Below are positions 1 to 5,996 of a stretch of 9,030 nucleotides of DNA, in pieces (the stretch's first letter is position 1; every line of letters starts with the position of its first letter). Location of the stretch: contig JACQHV010000112.1 of the NCBI GenBank assembly GCA_016198885.1, positions 1 to 9,030 on the forward strand, written 5' to 3'. The notes beneath the pieces were generated by a model. That model saw only the letters and a list, made by a program, of their open reading frames with translations, was not told the DNA's origin and made no database searches. The translations under genes and the position numbers were made by a program. The stretch comes from Gammaproteobacteria bacterium (lineage in GTDB: Bacteria; Pseudomonadota; Gammaproteobacteria; Eutrophobiales; Eutrophobiaceae).

Positions 1-339
1 CTGAATGACCTTGCTTGCAAAAATAAATATGCCGGATTTATGGATGACCTCATCAACGGATTTCTTAGCGATACCGGAAATCTTATTACCAATATTGAAC
101 ACGCGCTGAAACAACATGATTATTCCACCATTCAGAGCTGTCTCCATACGATCAAGGGAAGCGCACATAGTATTGGCGCCACTTCGTTAGGATGTTTTGT
201 ATCACTTATACACGATAGTACCCGGAAAAGGGTCAATCATAACCTGGCTGAACTGATTACAGAACTCAAGTATGAATTCAAACAAACACAATCTGCGCTG
301 GTTGAGTATCTTGCTGAACTCGATTCATCTGTAACGTGA
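1..339 (+). CDS. HPt phosphotransfer domain, C-terminal end of a probable hybrid sensor kinase (5' truncated)
   Basis: The reading frame is open from base 1 (no stop before the ATG at 40), so this is very likely the end of a longer protein; 112 residues are visible. The fragment reads as a four-helix histidine phosphotransfer (HPt) domain. The pattern FMDDLINGFLSDTGNLI is followed by the core HTIKGSAHSIGATSLG, whose His (codon at 145-147, residue 49 of the visible part) is the expected phosphorylation site. In this family the His relays phosphate between receiver domains. HPt domains of this form often sit at the C-terminus of hybrid kinases such as RpfC, BarA or ArcB. The kinase and receiver parts would lie upstream of the window, so sensor identity and input are unknown. 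It could instead be a stand-alone HPt protein starting at 40, but no good ribosome-binding site precedes that ATG. It converges on ispF with 10 nt between the stop codons. Confidence 0.8.
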   Translation: MNDLACKNKYAGFMDDLINGFLSDTGNLITNIEHALKQHDYSTIQSCLHTIKGSAHSIGATSLGCFVSLIHDSTRKRVNHNLAELITELKYEFKQTQSALVEYLAELDSSVT

Positions 340-342
340 GGA

Positions 343-371
343 AACAGGACTACTGCAACAGGACTACTGCA
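343..371. repeat. 14-bp tandem duplication at the ispF 3' end
   Basis: The 15-mer AACAGGACTACTGCA occurs at 343-357 and again at 357-371, that is, two copies with a 14-bp period. It spans the ispF stop codon and most of the gap to the convergent HPt gene. The period is not a multiple of three, so the second copy is read in a different ispF frame and supplies its TAG stop. Confidence 0.9.
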
Positions 372-817
372 TAAACTGCGATTCCTTCCTTGCGCCCTAT
401 AAATCCCATGCCTTCGGTAGTGGTCGCCTTGATATTAATATTACCAACGTCTGTCTTGATATCAGCACAGATATTTTTGCGCATGGACGGAACATGTTGA
501 GCCACTTTCGGGGCCTGCGCCAGAATGGTGATGTCGACATTGCTGATTTTCAATTTATTCTTCTCAAGTAATGCAATAACTTTTCTTAGCAGGATCCTGC
601 TGTCAATGTCCCTGAATTCTTCCTCTGTGTCAGGGAAATATGCGCCAATATCACCCAATGCAGCTGCGCCTAACAAGGCATCGCACAGCGCGTGAATCAC
701 AGCATCGCCATCGGAGTGTGCCGCCAGCCCTTTTTCATAAGGAATGGTAACGCCCCCCAATATCAGAGGCCTCCCCTCTGTAAAGGAGTGCGCATCATAA
801 CCGTGACCTATTCTCAC
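350..817 (-). CDS. ispF: 2-C-methyl-D-erythritol 2,4-cyclodiphosphate synthase
   Basis: This is the fifth enzyme of the MEP isoprenoid pathway, a cytosolic homotrimer. It converts CDP-methylerythritol 2-phosphate to the 2,4-cyclodiphosphate with release of CMP. The 155 residues align with E. coli IspF (159 aa) from memory along the whole length. The N-terminus MRIGHGYDAH carries metal ligands Asp8 and His10, His42 is the third ligand (in AVIHALCDALLGAAALGDIG), and HSDGD, FPDT and NIKATTTEGMGFIGRKEGIA are the family signatures. The start is GTG (815-817), preceded by GGGAA eight bases upstream. It lies 41 nt downstream of ispD, whose product feeds the pathway through IspE (not in the window). 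The last residues (AVVLLQ, then TAG) come from the tandem duplication at 343-371. The usual gammaproteobacterial downstream neighbours truD and surE are absent; a convergent HPt gene is there instead. Confidence 0.97.
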   Translation of the reverse strand: MRIGHGYDAHSFTEGRPLILGGVTIPYEKGLAAHSDGDAVIHALCDALLGAAALGDIGAYFPDTEEEFRDIDSRILLRKVIALLEKNKLKISNVDITILAQAPKVAQHVPSMRKNICADIKTDVGNINIKATTTEGMGFIGRKEGIAVYAVVLLQ

Positions 818-858
818 AATTTATATTCCCGATTATTTTTGACTTGCAGCCATACGTC

Positions 859-1551
859 TTATTTAAGATAAAGTTCTGCCAATGCAAGATCATTATTGTG
901 GGTGATCTTTATATTTTCAGGCCGGCCCTGTACCAAAACCGGTCTGAGGCCTGTCAACTCAATGGCCTGTGACTCATCTGTCACGAATTGACCCTGTGCA
1001 AGCGCCCGTTCCAATGCCCGGGTTAATGCCGCCAGCCGGAACATTTGCGGTGTCAGTGCATGCCATAATCCTGTCCGATTTACTGTTTCCATTACAACAT
1101 TGTGATTATCAACCCGCTTCATGGTATCACGCACAGGCAAGGCAAGCAGTCCACCCACAGGATGTTCCTTCAATGTTTCGATTAAACAGTCGATATCCTC
1201 CCTGCTGATACAAGGACGTACTGCATCATGCACCAGCACCCAGTCATCAGAATCCGCCAGAGTTTCAAGGACACGCAGGCAATTTAATACAGAATGGCAC
1301 CTTTCGGCACCACCGGTTATCTGTTTAATCTTCGGGTGCGATGCTATTGATAATTCCGGCCAATAATAATCCTGATTTGCAATCGCAACGATTACCCTTT
1401 CAATTTTCGGATGTGTGCAGAAACATTCCAGTGTGTATTCGAGTATTCGCTTGCCATTGATGGACAAATACTGTTTCGGCAGGTCCGCCTGCATACGTGT
1501 GCCCGCACCCGCTGCAGGGATCACAGCCCAGTAACGCACTGCTTTTCCCAC
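859..1551 (-). CDS. ispD: 2-C-methyl-D-erythritol 4-phosphate cytidylyltransferase
   Basis: This enzyme couples CTP to 2-C-methyl-D-erythritol 4-phosphate, giving CDP-methylerythritol and pyrophosphate (MEP pathway, cytosol). Its 230 residues form a nucleotidyltransferase fold. The nucleotide-binding loop is VIPAAGAGTRM (10-20, with Arg19), followed by LPKQY (Lys26), GGAERCHSV (80-88), VLVHDAVRP (105-113, metal-binding Asp109), PVRDTMKR, NRTGLWHALTPQ and NIKITHNNDLALAELYL (Lys215). Length and motifs match the family. The start is uncertain. A GTG at 1549-1551 has AGGAA about eight bases upstream, inside the end of ftsB. A second in-frame GTG at 1537-1539, preceded by GGGA, would give a 226-residue protein beginning near RYWAVIPAAG, closer to common IspD N-termini. 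It is 6 nt downstream of ftsB and 41 nt upstream of ispF, so it is probably cotranscribed with both. Confidence 0.97.
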   Translation of the reverse strand: MGKAVRYWAVIPAAGAGTRMQADLPKQYLSINGKRILEYTLECFCTHPKIERVIVAIANQDYYWPELSIASHPKIKQITGGAERCHSVLNCLRVLETLADSDDWVLVHDAVRPCISREDIDCLIETLKEHPVGGLLALPVRDTMKRVDNHNVVMETVNRTGLWHALTPQMFRLAALTRALERALAQGQFVTDESQAIELTGLRPVLVQGRPENIKITHNNDLALAELYLK

Positions 1552-1557
1552 ATTGAA

Positions 1558-1854
1558 TTATTCCTGTTTCTCTTCAGGATTGCGCTGTTTTATCACCTGA
1601 TAAAACGTTTCATCATTTTTTATCATGCCCATTTCGCTGCGTGCCCGCTCTTCGATGGCTTCATAACCATTTTTCAGATCATACACCTCAGCAGCAAATG
1701 ACTCATTACGTTCCATGAGTTGTTTATTTTCCTCAATCTGCGCCTGTTTTGCCTGTTCCAGATTATGCACATCAGTCATACTGCCGTTACCCACCCATAG
1801 ACGATACTGCAACAGGAAGAAAAGTATAATCAGTATTATCGAGATGAATTTCAT
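1558..1854 (-). CDS. ftsB: Cell division protein FtsB (DivIC-like)
   Basis: This is a small bitopic inner-membrane protein of the divisome. In the family it forms a complex with FtsL and FtsQ and helps activate septal peptidoglycan synthesis. The 98 residues show a short cytoplasmic Met-Lys, a hydrophobic membrane segment at about 3-20 (FISIILIILFFLLQYRLW), then a polar heptad-like coiled coil of about 28-65 rich in Glu, Gln, Leu and Asn in the periplasm. The diagnostic C-terminal block EERARSEMGMIKNDETFYQV follows, then a charged tail. Length is typical (about 90-105 aa). The ATG at 1852-1854 has only a weak CTGGA-like ribosome site. It lies 27 nt after eno and 6 nt before ispD, which is the usual proteobacterial order. 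Confidence 0.95.
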   Translation of the reverse strand: MKFISIILIILFFLLQYRLWVGNGSMTDVHNLEQAKQAQIEENKQLMERNESFAAEVYDLKNGYEAIEERARSEMGMIKNDETFYQVIKQRNPEEKQE

Positions 1855-1881
1855 CAGATGATCCAGTTACAGCTGTTTTGT

Positions 1882-3168
1882 CTATAGATCAAGATTGTAG
1901 AATGTGTTTTTTCCTGGATAGGTTGCACGATTTCCCAATTGGTCTTCTATCTTCATCAATCGATTATATTTTGCGACGCGATCAGAACGTGATAGTGAAC
2001 CAGTCTTGATTTGCCCGGCGGACGTGGCCACTGCAAGATCGGCAATGGTGGTATCCTCGGTTTCTCCTGATCGATGGGATATGACTGCGGTGTAACCCGC
2101 CTTTTTTGCCATATCAATGGCCGCCAATGTCTCTGTCAGGGAACCTATCTGATTGACTTTTATCAATATTGAATTGGCAATTCCCTTATCTATACCTTCC
2201 TGCAGAATTTCAGTATTGGTGACAAACAGATCATCTCCCACCAGTTGTACATTATTGCCAAGCTGATCAGTCAACAATTTCCAGCCGTGCCAGTCATCTT
2301 CGGCCATAGCGTCTTCCAAGGTAATAATGGGATATTTTTTAAACCATGGCAGAAGATAATCAAGAAATTCTTCAGAACTGAGTATCTTGTTTTCTGAATC
2401 AAGCTTGTAATGTCCATTACGGTAAAATTCAGAACTGGCAACATCCAGTCCCAGCAGAATATCATCACCGGCTGCATATCCGGCCTTGTCAATTGCTTCC
2501 AGGATCACTTCAATCGCCTCTTCGTTTGAGGACAGATCAGGCGCAAACCCGCCTTCGTCCCCCACTGTGGTACTCAGCCCGCGATTTGCAAGAACTGTTT
2601 TGAGTGAATGGAATACCTCGGTTCCATATCGTACTGCTTCGCGCAAACTGTCTGCACCAACCGGCAGGATCATGAATTCCTGCACATCGACGTTGTTGTC
2701 CGCATGTGCGCCACCGTTGATAATATTCATCATGGGGACCGGCATCTGGAACGGGCCTTCGCCTCCAAGATACTGATAGAGAGGAACCCTTTCTTCATTC
2801 GCTGCCGCATGCGCCGTTGCCATTGACACTGCAAGAATGGCATTGGCGCCAAGATTGGCCTTATTCGAGGTACCATCAAGATCAATCATCATGCGATCAA
2901 TGCCCGCCTGATCAGTCACATCCCTGCCCCTGATTTCCGGGCAGATTTTCTCTGTGATATTCTTGATCGCAATAAGTACACCCTTGCCTTTATAACGGGA
3001 TTGATCTCCATCCCTAAGTTCCAGCGCCTCGCGCATACCCGTCGAGGCCCCGGATGGAACCATGGCAGATCCCCTGCTACCCGATTCGGTAGTAACCTCC
3101 GCCTCAATTGTCGGATTCCCCCTTGAGTCAAGTATTTCACGGGCTGTTATATCTGTAATCACAGACAC
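1882..3168 (-). CDS. eno: Enolase (phosphopyruvate hydratase)
   Basis: Enolase interconverts 2-phosphoglycerate and phosphoenolpyruvate in glycolysis and gluconeogenesis; in many proteobacteria it is also a component of the RNA degradosome. All 428 residues align with bacterial enolases. The mobile loop PSGASTG is at 38-44, GGAHADN carries His155, and DEGGFAP carries the acid Glu205. Metal ligands are Asp242 (LDVASSEF), Glu285 (LEDAMAEDDW) and Asp312 (VGDDLFVTN). The catalytic base is Lys337 (ILIKVNQIG), with His365 in SHRSGETEDT and Lys388 in IKTGSLSRSDR. No key residue is missing. The start is GTG (3166-3168) with AAGGAT about eight bases upstream, which decides the start. It sits 30 nt downstream of kdsA, whose product consumes phosphoenolpyruvate, and 27 nt upstream of ftsB. 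Confidence 0.98.
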   Translation of the reverse strand: MSVITDITAREILDSRGNPTIEAEVTTESGSRGSAMVPSGASTGMREALELRDGDQSRYKGKGVLIAIKNITEKICPEIRGRDVTDQAGIDRMMIDLDGTSNKANLGANAILAVSMATAHAAANEERVPLYQYLGGEGPFQMPVPMMNIINGGAHADNNVDVQEFMILPVGADSLREAVRYGTEVFHSLKTVLANRGLSTTVGDEGGFAPDLSSNEEAIEVILEAIDKAGYAAGDDILLGLDVASSEFYRNGHYKLDSENKILSSEEFLDYLLPWFKKYPIITLEDAMAEDDWHGWKLLTDQLGNNVQLVGDDLFVTNTEILQEGIDKGIANSILIKVNQIGSLTETLAAIDMAKKAGYTAVISHRSGETEDTTIADLAVATSAGQIKTGSLSRSDRVAKYNRLMKIEDQLGNRATYPGKNTFYNLDL

Positions 3169-3198
3169 TTTCTTTATCCTTCTTGCTAAACCTGTTGA

Positions 3199-4017
3199 TT
3201 AACAACGCTTGTTCTTTATACGTTCGTCAATTTCCTTGAGTGTCTCCAGTAATTCACTCATTTTATGCAGCGGCCACGAATTGGGTCCATCACTCAAGGC
3301 CTTATCCGGATCCGGATGTGTCTCCATAAATATTCCTGCAATACCTACGGCAACAGCGGCACGCGCCAGAGCCGGCACATATTCACGCTGGCCACCGGAT
3401 TTATTTCCCATACCGCCCGGCATCTGGACGGAATGTGTGGCATCGAATACGACAGGACATCCCGTTTCACGCATCACCACCAGAGAACGCATATCGCTGA
3501 CAAGATAATTGTATCCAAAGCTTGTGCCCCGTTCGCATACCATAATCTGCTGATTTCCGGTAGCCCTTGCCTTATCAACAACATTGTCCATGTCCCATGG
3601 GGCGAGAAACTGGCCTTTTTTGATGTTGACGGGTAAACCCTGCCGCGCAACATTCTGGATAAAATTGGTCTGCCTGCATAAAAAAGCCGGTGTTTGCAAT
3701 ACATCAACAACATCGGCCACTTCCTTCAAAGGCGAGTCTTCATGAACATCCGTCAGGGCAGGGACACCAATTTTGTTTTTAACCTTGCCTAATATTTCCA
3801 GACCCTTTTCAATACCGGGGCCGCGGTAGCTTTCATGCGATGTCCTGTTGGCCTTGTCATAGGAAGACTTGTAGATAAAAGGTATACTGAGTTTTCGCGT
3901 GATCTCTTTCAGCTCACCAGCCGAATCCATGGCCATCTCTTCACTCTCGACCACACAGGGACCGGCAATCAGGAATAATGGCTTGTCGAAGCCCGCCTCG
4001 AAGTTACATAACTGCAT
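3199..4017 (-). CDS. kdsA: 3-deoxy-8-phosphooctulonate (KDO-8-P) synthase, metal-dependent type
   Basis: This enzyme condenses phosphoenolpyruvate with arabinose 5-phosphate to KDO 8-phosphate, the precursor of the inner-core sugar of lipopolysaccharide. The 272 residues form the DAHP/KDO8P-synthase TIM barrel. Visible motifs are IAGPCVVES (15-25), KANRTSHESYRGPG, TDVHE (89-93), QTPAFLCRQT, NIKKGQF, CERGTSFGYN, FDATHSVQ and METHPDPDKALSDGP. The metal ligands of the Aquifex class II enzyme (Cys11, His185, Glu222, Asp233) all appear here with a constant offset of ten: Cys21, His195, Glu232, Asp243. E. coli KdsA has Asn instead of that Cys and needs no metal. The ATG (4015-4017) lies inside the end of pyrG with a 14-nt overlap, suggesting translational coupling; the only ribosome-site-like bases are a GGA about eight bases upstream. 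The function call is firm; metal dependence is inferred from residues. Confidence 0.97.
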   Translation of the reverse strand: MQLCNFEAGFDKPLFLIAGPCVVESEEMAMDSAGELKEITRKLSIPFIYKSSYDKANRTSHESYRGPGIEKGLEILGKVKNKIGVPALTDVHEDSPLKEVADVVDVLQTPAFLCRQTNFIQNVARQGLPVNIKKGQFLAPWDMDNVVDKARATGNQQIMVCERGTSFGYNYLVSDMRSLVVMRETGCPVVFDATHSVQMPGGMGNKSGGQREYVPALARAAVAVGIAGIFMETHPDPDKALSDGPNSWPLHKMSELLETLKEIDERIKNKRC

Positions 4018-5659
4018 TTTTCAGTTCCGGACTCTTTGCCTCTCGAAATTTATTGGCGGCACGGATGAATCCAGAAAATAATGGATGACCATCTCGCGGA
4101 TTGGATGTGAACTCTGGATGAAACTGGCATGCAATAAACCAGGGATGATCCGGAATCTCGATAATCTCCACCAGCTTTCCATCCATTGACATACCGGCAA
4201 CCTTGAGTCCGGAAGAAATCAGTTGATCTTTATAGATATTGTTAAATTCATAACGGTGCCGGTGGCGTTCGGTGATAACATCAGTATCATAGAGCACCTT
4301 GACACGTGTACCTTCGATCAATCTGCATTGTTGCCCGCCCAGGCGCATTGTGCCGCCAAGATCTGATTTCTCGTCACGTTGTATGAGATTGCCATTGGCA
4401 TCCTGCCATTCCGTTATAAGTGCAATGACGGGATGTCTGGTGTTTTTATCAAATTCCGTACTGTTTGCACCTTTAAGCCCTCTCTTGTTTCGAGCAAATT
4501 CAATCACTGCCACTTGCATGCCCAGGCAAATACCGAGATAAGGTACGGCATTTTCGCGTGCATATTGAACGGTGGCAATTTTTCCCTCGATGCCCCTGTT
4601 GCCGAACCCGCCGGGAACGAGTATCGCGTCCATCTGCTCAAGACATCGGGTACCCGACTGTTCAATATTCTCAGAATCGATATAGGTGATATTGACACGT
4701 GTCTGCGTGTGTATGCCGGCATGTTTCAGTGCCTCGGTCAGTGATTTATAGGAATCTGCAAGGTCAATATATTTGCCGACCATGGCAATATTGACTTCTC
4801 TTTGCGGATTTTCTATCGCATTTACAACTTTATCCCATTCATGAAAATCAGCCGGCGGGATATCAAGGTTGAATTTTTTCGCGACGATGTCATCCAGGCC
4901 CTGCGCATGAAGCAAACGCGGGATCTTGTAGAGATTGTCGACATCAACCGCAGAAATAATGGCTGACTCCTCCACGTTGGTAAACAGGGCCATCTTCTTG
5001 CGTTCATTTTCCGGTAATGGTGATTCCGTCCGGCACAGCAGAATGTCCGGTTGTATGCCGATCGAACGTAGTTCCTTGACAGAATGCTGTGTCGGTTTGG
5101 TTTTTATCTCCCCGACTACCGCGATGAATGGCACGAGGGTCAGATGTATAAACAACGTGTGTTCACTGCCAAGCTCTATTCGCATCTGGCGAATGGCTTC
5201 CAGGAACGGCTGCGATTCAATATCGCCGACTGTGCCGCCTATCTCAACCAATGCGATCTCCGCGTCTCCAGCCCCTTCTTTAATACAATGCTTGATCTCA
5301 TCCGTGATATGCGGGATGACCTGTACTGTCCCTCCCAGATAATCACCGCGCCGTTCTTTCTGAATTACATTGAGATAGATGCGGCCTGCGGTGTAGTTAT
5401 TACTTTTGCCCATGGTCGTTCTGACGAAACGTTCATAATGTCCAAGATCCAGGTCAGTCTCTGCACCATCTTCAGTAACGTAGACCTCGCCATGCTGAAA
5501 TGGGCTCATGGTGCCGGGGTCAACATTGATATAAGGATCAAGTTTTAACAAGGTGACCTTGAGACCGCGTGCCTCAAGTATGGCTGCAAGAGATGCCGCG
5601 GCAATACCCTTACCGAGTGATGAAACGACACCGCCTGTAATAAATATAAACCGGGTCAT
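4004..5659 (-). CDS. pyrG: CTP synthase (glutamine-hydrolysing)
   Basis: CTP synthase makes CTP from UTP, ATP and glutamine, the last step of pyrimidine nucleotide synthesis. From the ATG at 5657-5659 it has 551 residues (E. coli has 545). The N-terminal amidoligase domain (about 1-265) shows TGGVVSSLGKG with Lys17, KLDPYINVDPGTM, TEDGAETDLDLGHYERF with metal-binding Asp71, and VEIGGTVGDIES with Glu139. The C-terminal class I glutamine amidotransferase domain (about 290-545) has PGGFGNRG, the nucleophile Cys378 in YLGICLGMQ, and His514/Glu516 in QFHPEFTS. The frame stays open back to a TTG at 5693-5695, but the family always begins at MTRFIFITGG-like sequence, so the shorter form is chosen; AAGG lies unusually close (about 3 nt) to this ATG. 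It heads the six-gene run and overlaps kdsA. CTP is used by IspD and, outside the window, by KdsB. Confidence 0.98.
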   Translation of the reverse strand: MTRFIFITGGVVSSLGKGIAAASLAAILEARGLKVTLLKLDPYINVDPGTMSPFQHGEVYVTEDGAETDLDLGHYERFVRTTMGKSNNYTAGRIYLNVIQKERRGDYLGGTVQVIPHITDEIKHCIKEGAGDAEIALVEIGGTVGDIESQPFLEAIRQMRIELGSEHTLFIHLTLVPFIAVVGEIKTKPTQHSVKELRSIGIQPDILLCRTESPLPENERKKMALFTNVEESAIISAVDVDNLYKIPRLLHAQGLDDIVAKKFNLDIPPADFHEWDKVVNAIENPQREVNIAMVGKYIDLADSYKSLTEALKHAGIHTQTRVNITYIDSENIEQSGTRCLEQMDAILVPGGFGNRGIEGKIATVQYARENAVPYLGICLGMQVAVIEFARNKRGLKGANSTEFDKNTRHPVIALITEWQDANGNLIQRDEKSDLGGTMRLGGQQCRLIEGTRVKVLYDTDVITERHRHRYEFNNIYKDQLISSGLKVAGMSMDGKLVEIIEIPDHPWFIACQFHPEFTSNPRDGHPLFSGFIRAANKFREAKSPELKNAVM

Positions 5660-5697
5660 GACCTTCGAATTTGGATGGTGTGGAGCGGAGCCCAAGG

Positions 5698-5713
5698 CGA
5701 TTCATGTGAATCG
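5698..5713. repeat. 16-bp perfect dyad, operator-like
   Basis: CGATTCA-TG-TGAATCG: seven-base arms with a two-base centre. The centre is too short for an RNA hairpin loop at full pairing, so a dimeric DNA-binding protein site is more plausible than a terminator. It starts 38 bp upstream of the pyrG ATG. Whether it is bound is unknown. Confidence 0.45.
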
Positions 5714-5732
5714 TTAACTACCGTTATATGGG

Positions 5733-5759
5733 CATTCCGGAATTCCATAGGACGGAATG
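5733..5759. repeat. Inverted repeat CATTCCG/CGGAATG with internal palindromes
   Basis: CATTCCG (5733-5739) is inverted as CGGAATG (5753-5759) around a 13-nt spacer. Nested within are ATTCCGGAAT (5734-5743) and GGAATTCC (5739-5746). The minus-strand form begins TCATTCCG and ends CGGAATG, which resembles the stem ends of dispersed REP-like hairpin elements in many bacteria. A single copy in this window cannot establish that. Confidence 0.4.
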
Positions 5760-5807
5760 ACATGGTATCAGATTGTCCCTGTATTCTCCATCTTAATATG
5801 ACTGAGA

Positions 5808-5830
5808 AATCTCTGATTACATCAGAGATT
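5808..5830. repeat. 23-bp perfect dyad with 10-bp arms, candidate operator
   Basis: AATCTCTGAT (5808-5817) and ATCAGAGATT (5821-5830) flank TAC: a perfect ten-base inverted repeat. No U-rich tail follows on either strand, so it is a poor intrinsic terminator. It lies roughly midway between pyrG and the EamA gene, just upstream (for pyrG) of a -10-like TATTAA at 5793-5798. A dimeric transcription-factor site is the simplest reading. Confidence 0.5.
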
Positions 5831-5920
5831 CCTGCGGCACAGGGAAGTGTTGCCATTTTCATTGGCCGTAGGCTATTGAAAATGAAGGAAAGTGAAAACC
5901 ACGTTTTTCATATCCCATAC

Positions 5921-5930
5921 ACTGATCAGT
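5921..5930. repeat. 10-bp perfect palindrome upstream of the EamA gene
   Basis: ACTGATCAGT is fully self-complementary and ends about 50 bp upstream of the TAAAAT hexamer of the EamA gene. It may be an operator half or chance; short palindromes of this size do occur by chance. Confidence 0.25.
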
Positions 5931-5979
5931 CCAGGATGGACTTTCCCGGAGTTTTCCAAATACAGTAATCCTAATCGTG

Positions 5980-5985
5980 TAAAAT
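5980..5985 (+). promoter_or_regulatory. Candidate -10 element for the EamA gene
   Basis: TAAAAT differs from the consensus TATAAT at one base. No good -35 hexamer lies 16-18 bases upstream. Transcription would start near 5992, only about five bases before the ATG at 5997, but leaves room for the AGAGAG ribosome site at 6006-6011 and the TTG at 6018. Confidence 0.4.
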
Positions 5986-5996
5986 AGCGCGCTTTT

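Larger units (their letters stand above)
5660..5996. other. Divergent intergenic spacer between pyrG and the EamA gene
   Basis: This spacer of 337 nt between divergently transcribed genes must hold both promoters. I see no recognisable protein or RNA gene. Short open frames exist on both strands (for example 5675-5968 plus and 5656-5862 minus), but their products are unfamiliar and they run through the dyads. It contains four perfect dyads (5698-5713, 5733-5759, 5808-5830, 5921-5930) and a -10-like TAAAAT just before the EamA gene. For pyrG, minus-strand -10-like hexamers are TATAAC (5723-5728) and TATTAA (5793-5798), but neither has a convincing -35, so no pyrG promoter is asserted. Confidence 0.7.

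Noticed and set aside
343..371. Short tandem repeat as part of a CRISPR array or attachment site
   Set aside because: Only two contiguous 14-bp units, no spacers and no integrase or mobile gene nearby.
3265..3636. 123-codon plus-strand frame antisense to kdsA
   Set aside because: Entirely within conserved kdsA; His- and Arg-rich composition typical of antisense shadow frames.
5084..5548. 154-codon plus-strand frame antisense to pyrG
   Set aside because: It lies fully inside a strongly conserved gene on the other strand and its product shows no domain-like pattern; a shadow frame.
5660..5695. N-terminal extension of PyrG by 12 residues from a TTG at 5693-5695
   Set aside because: The family begins at the M-T-x-x-I-F sequence encoded from 5659; the extension has no recognised content or better ribosome site.
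5675..5968. 97-codon plus-strand open frame in the pyrG/EamA spacer
   Set aside because: Unfamiliar, Cys-rich and low-similarity product, no ribosome site seen, and it crosses three dyads and the divergent promoter region.
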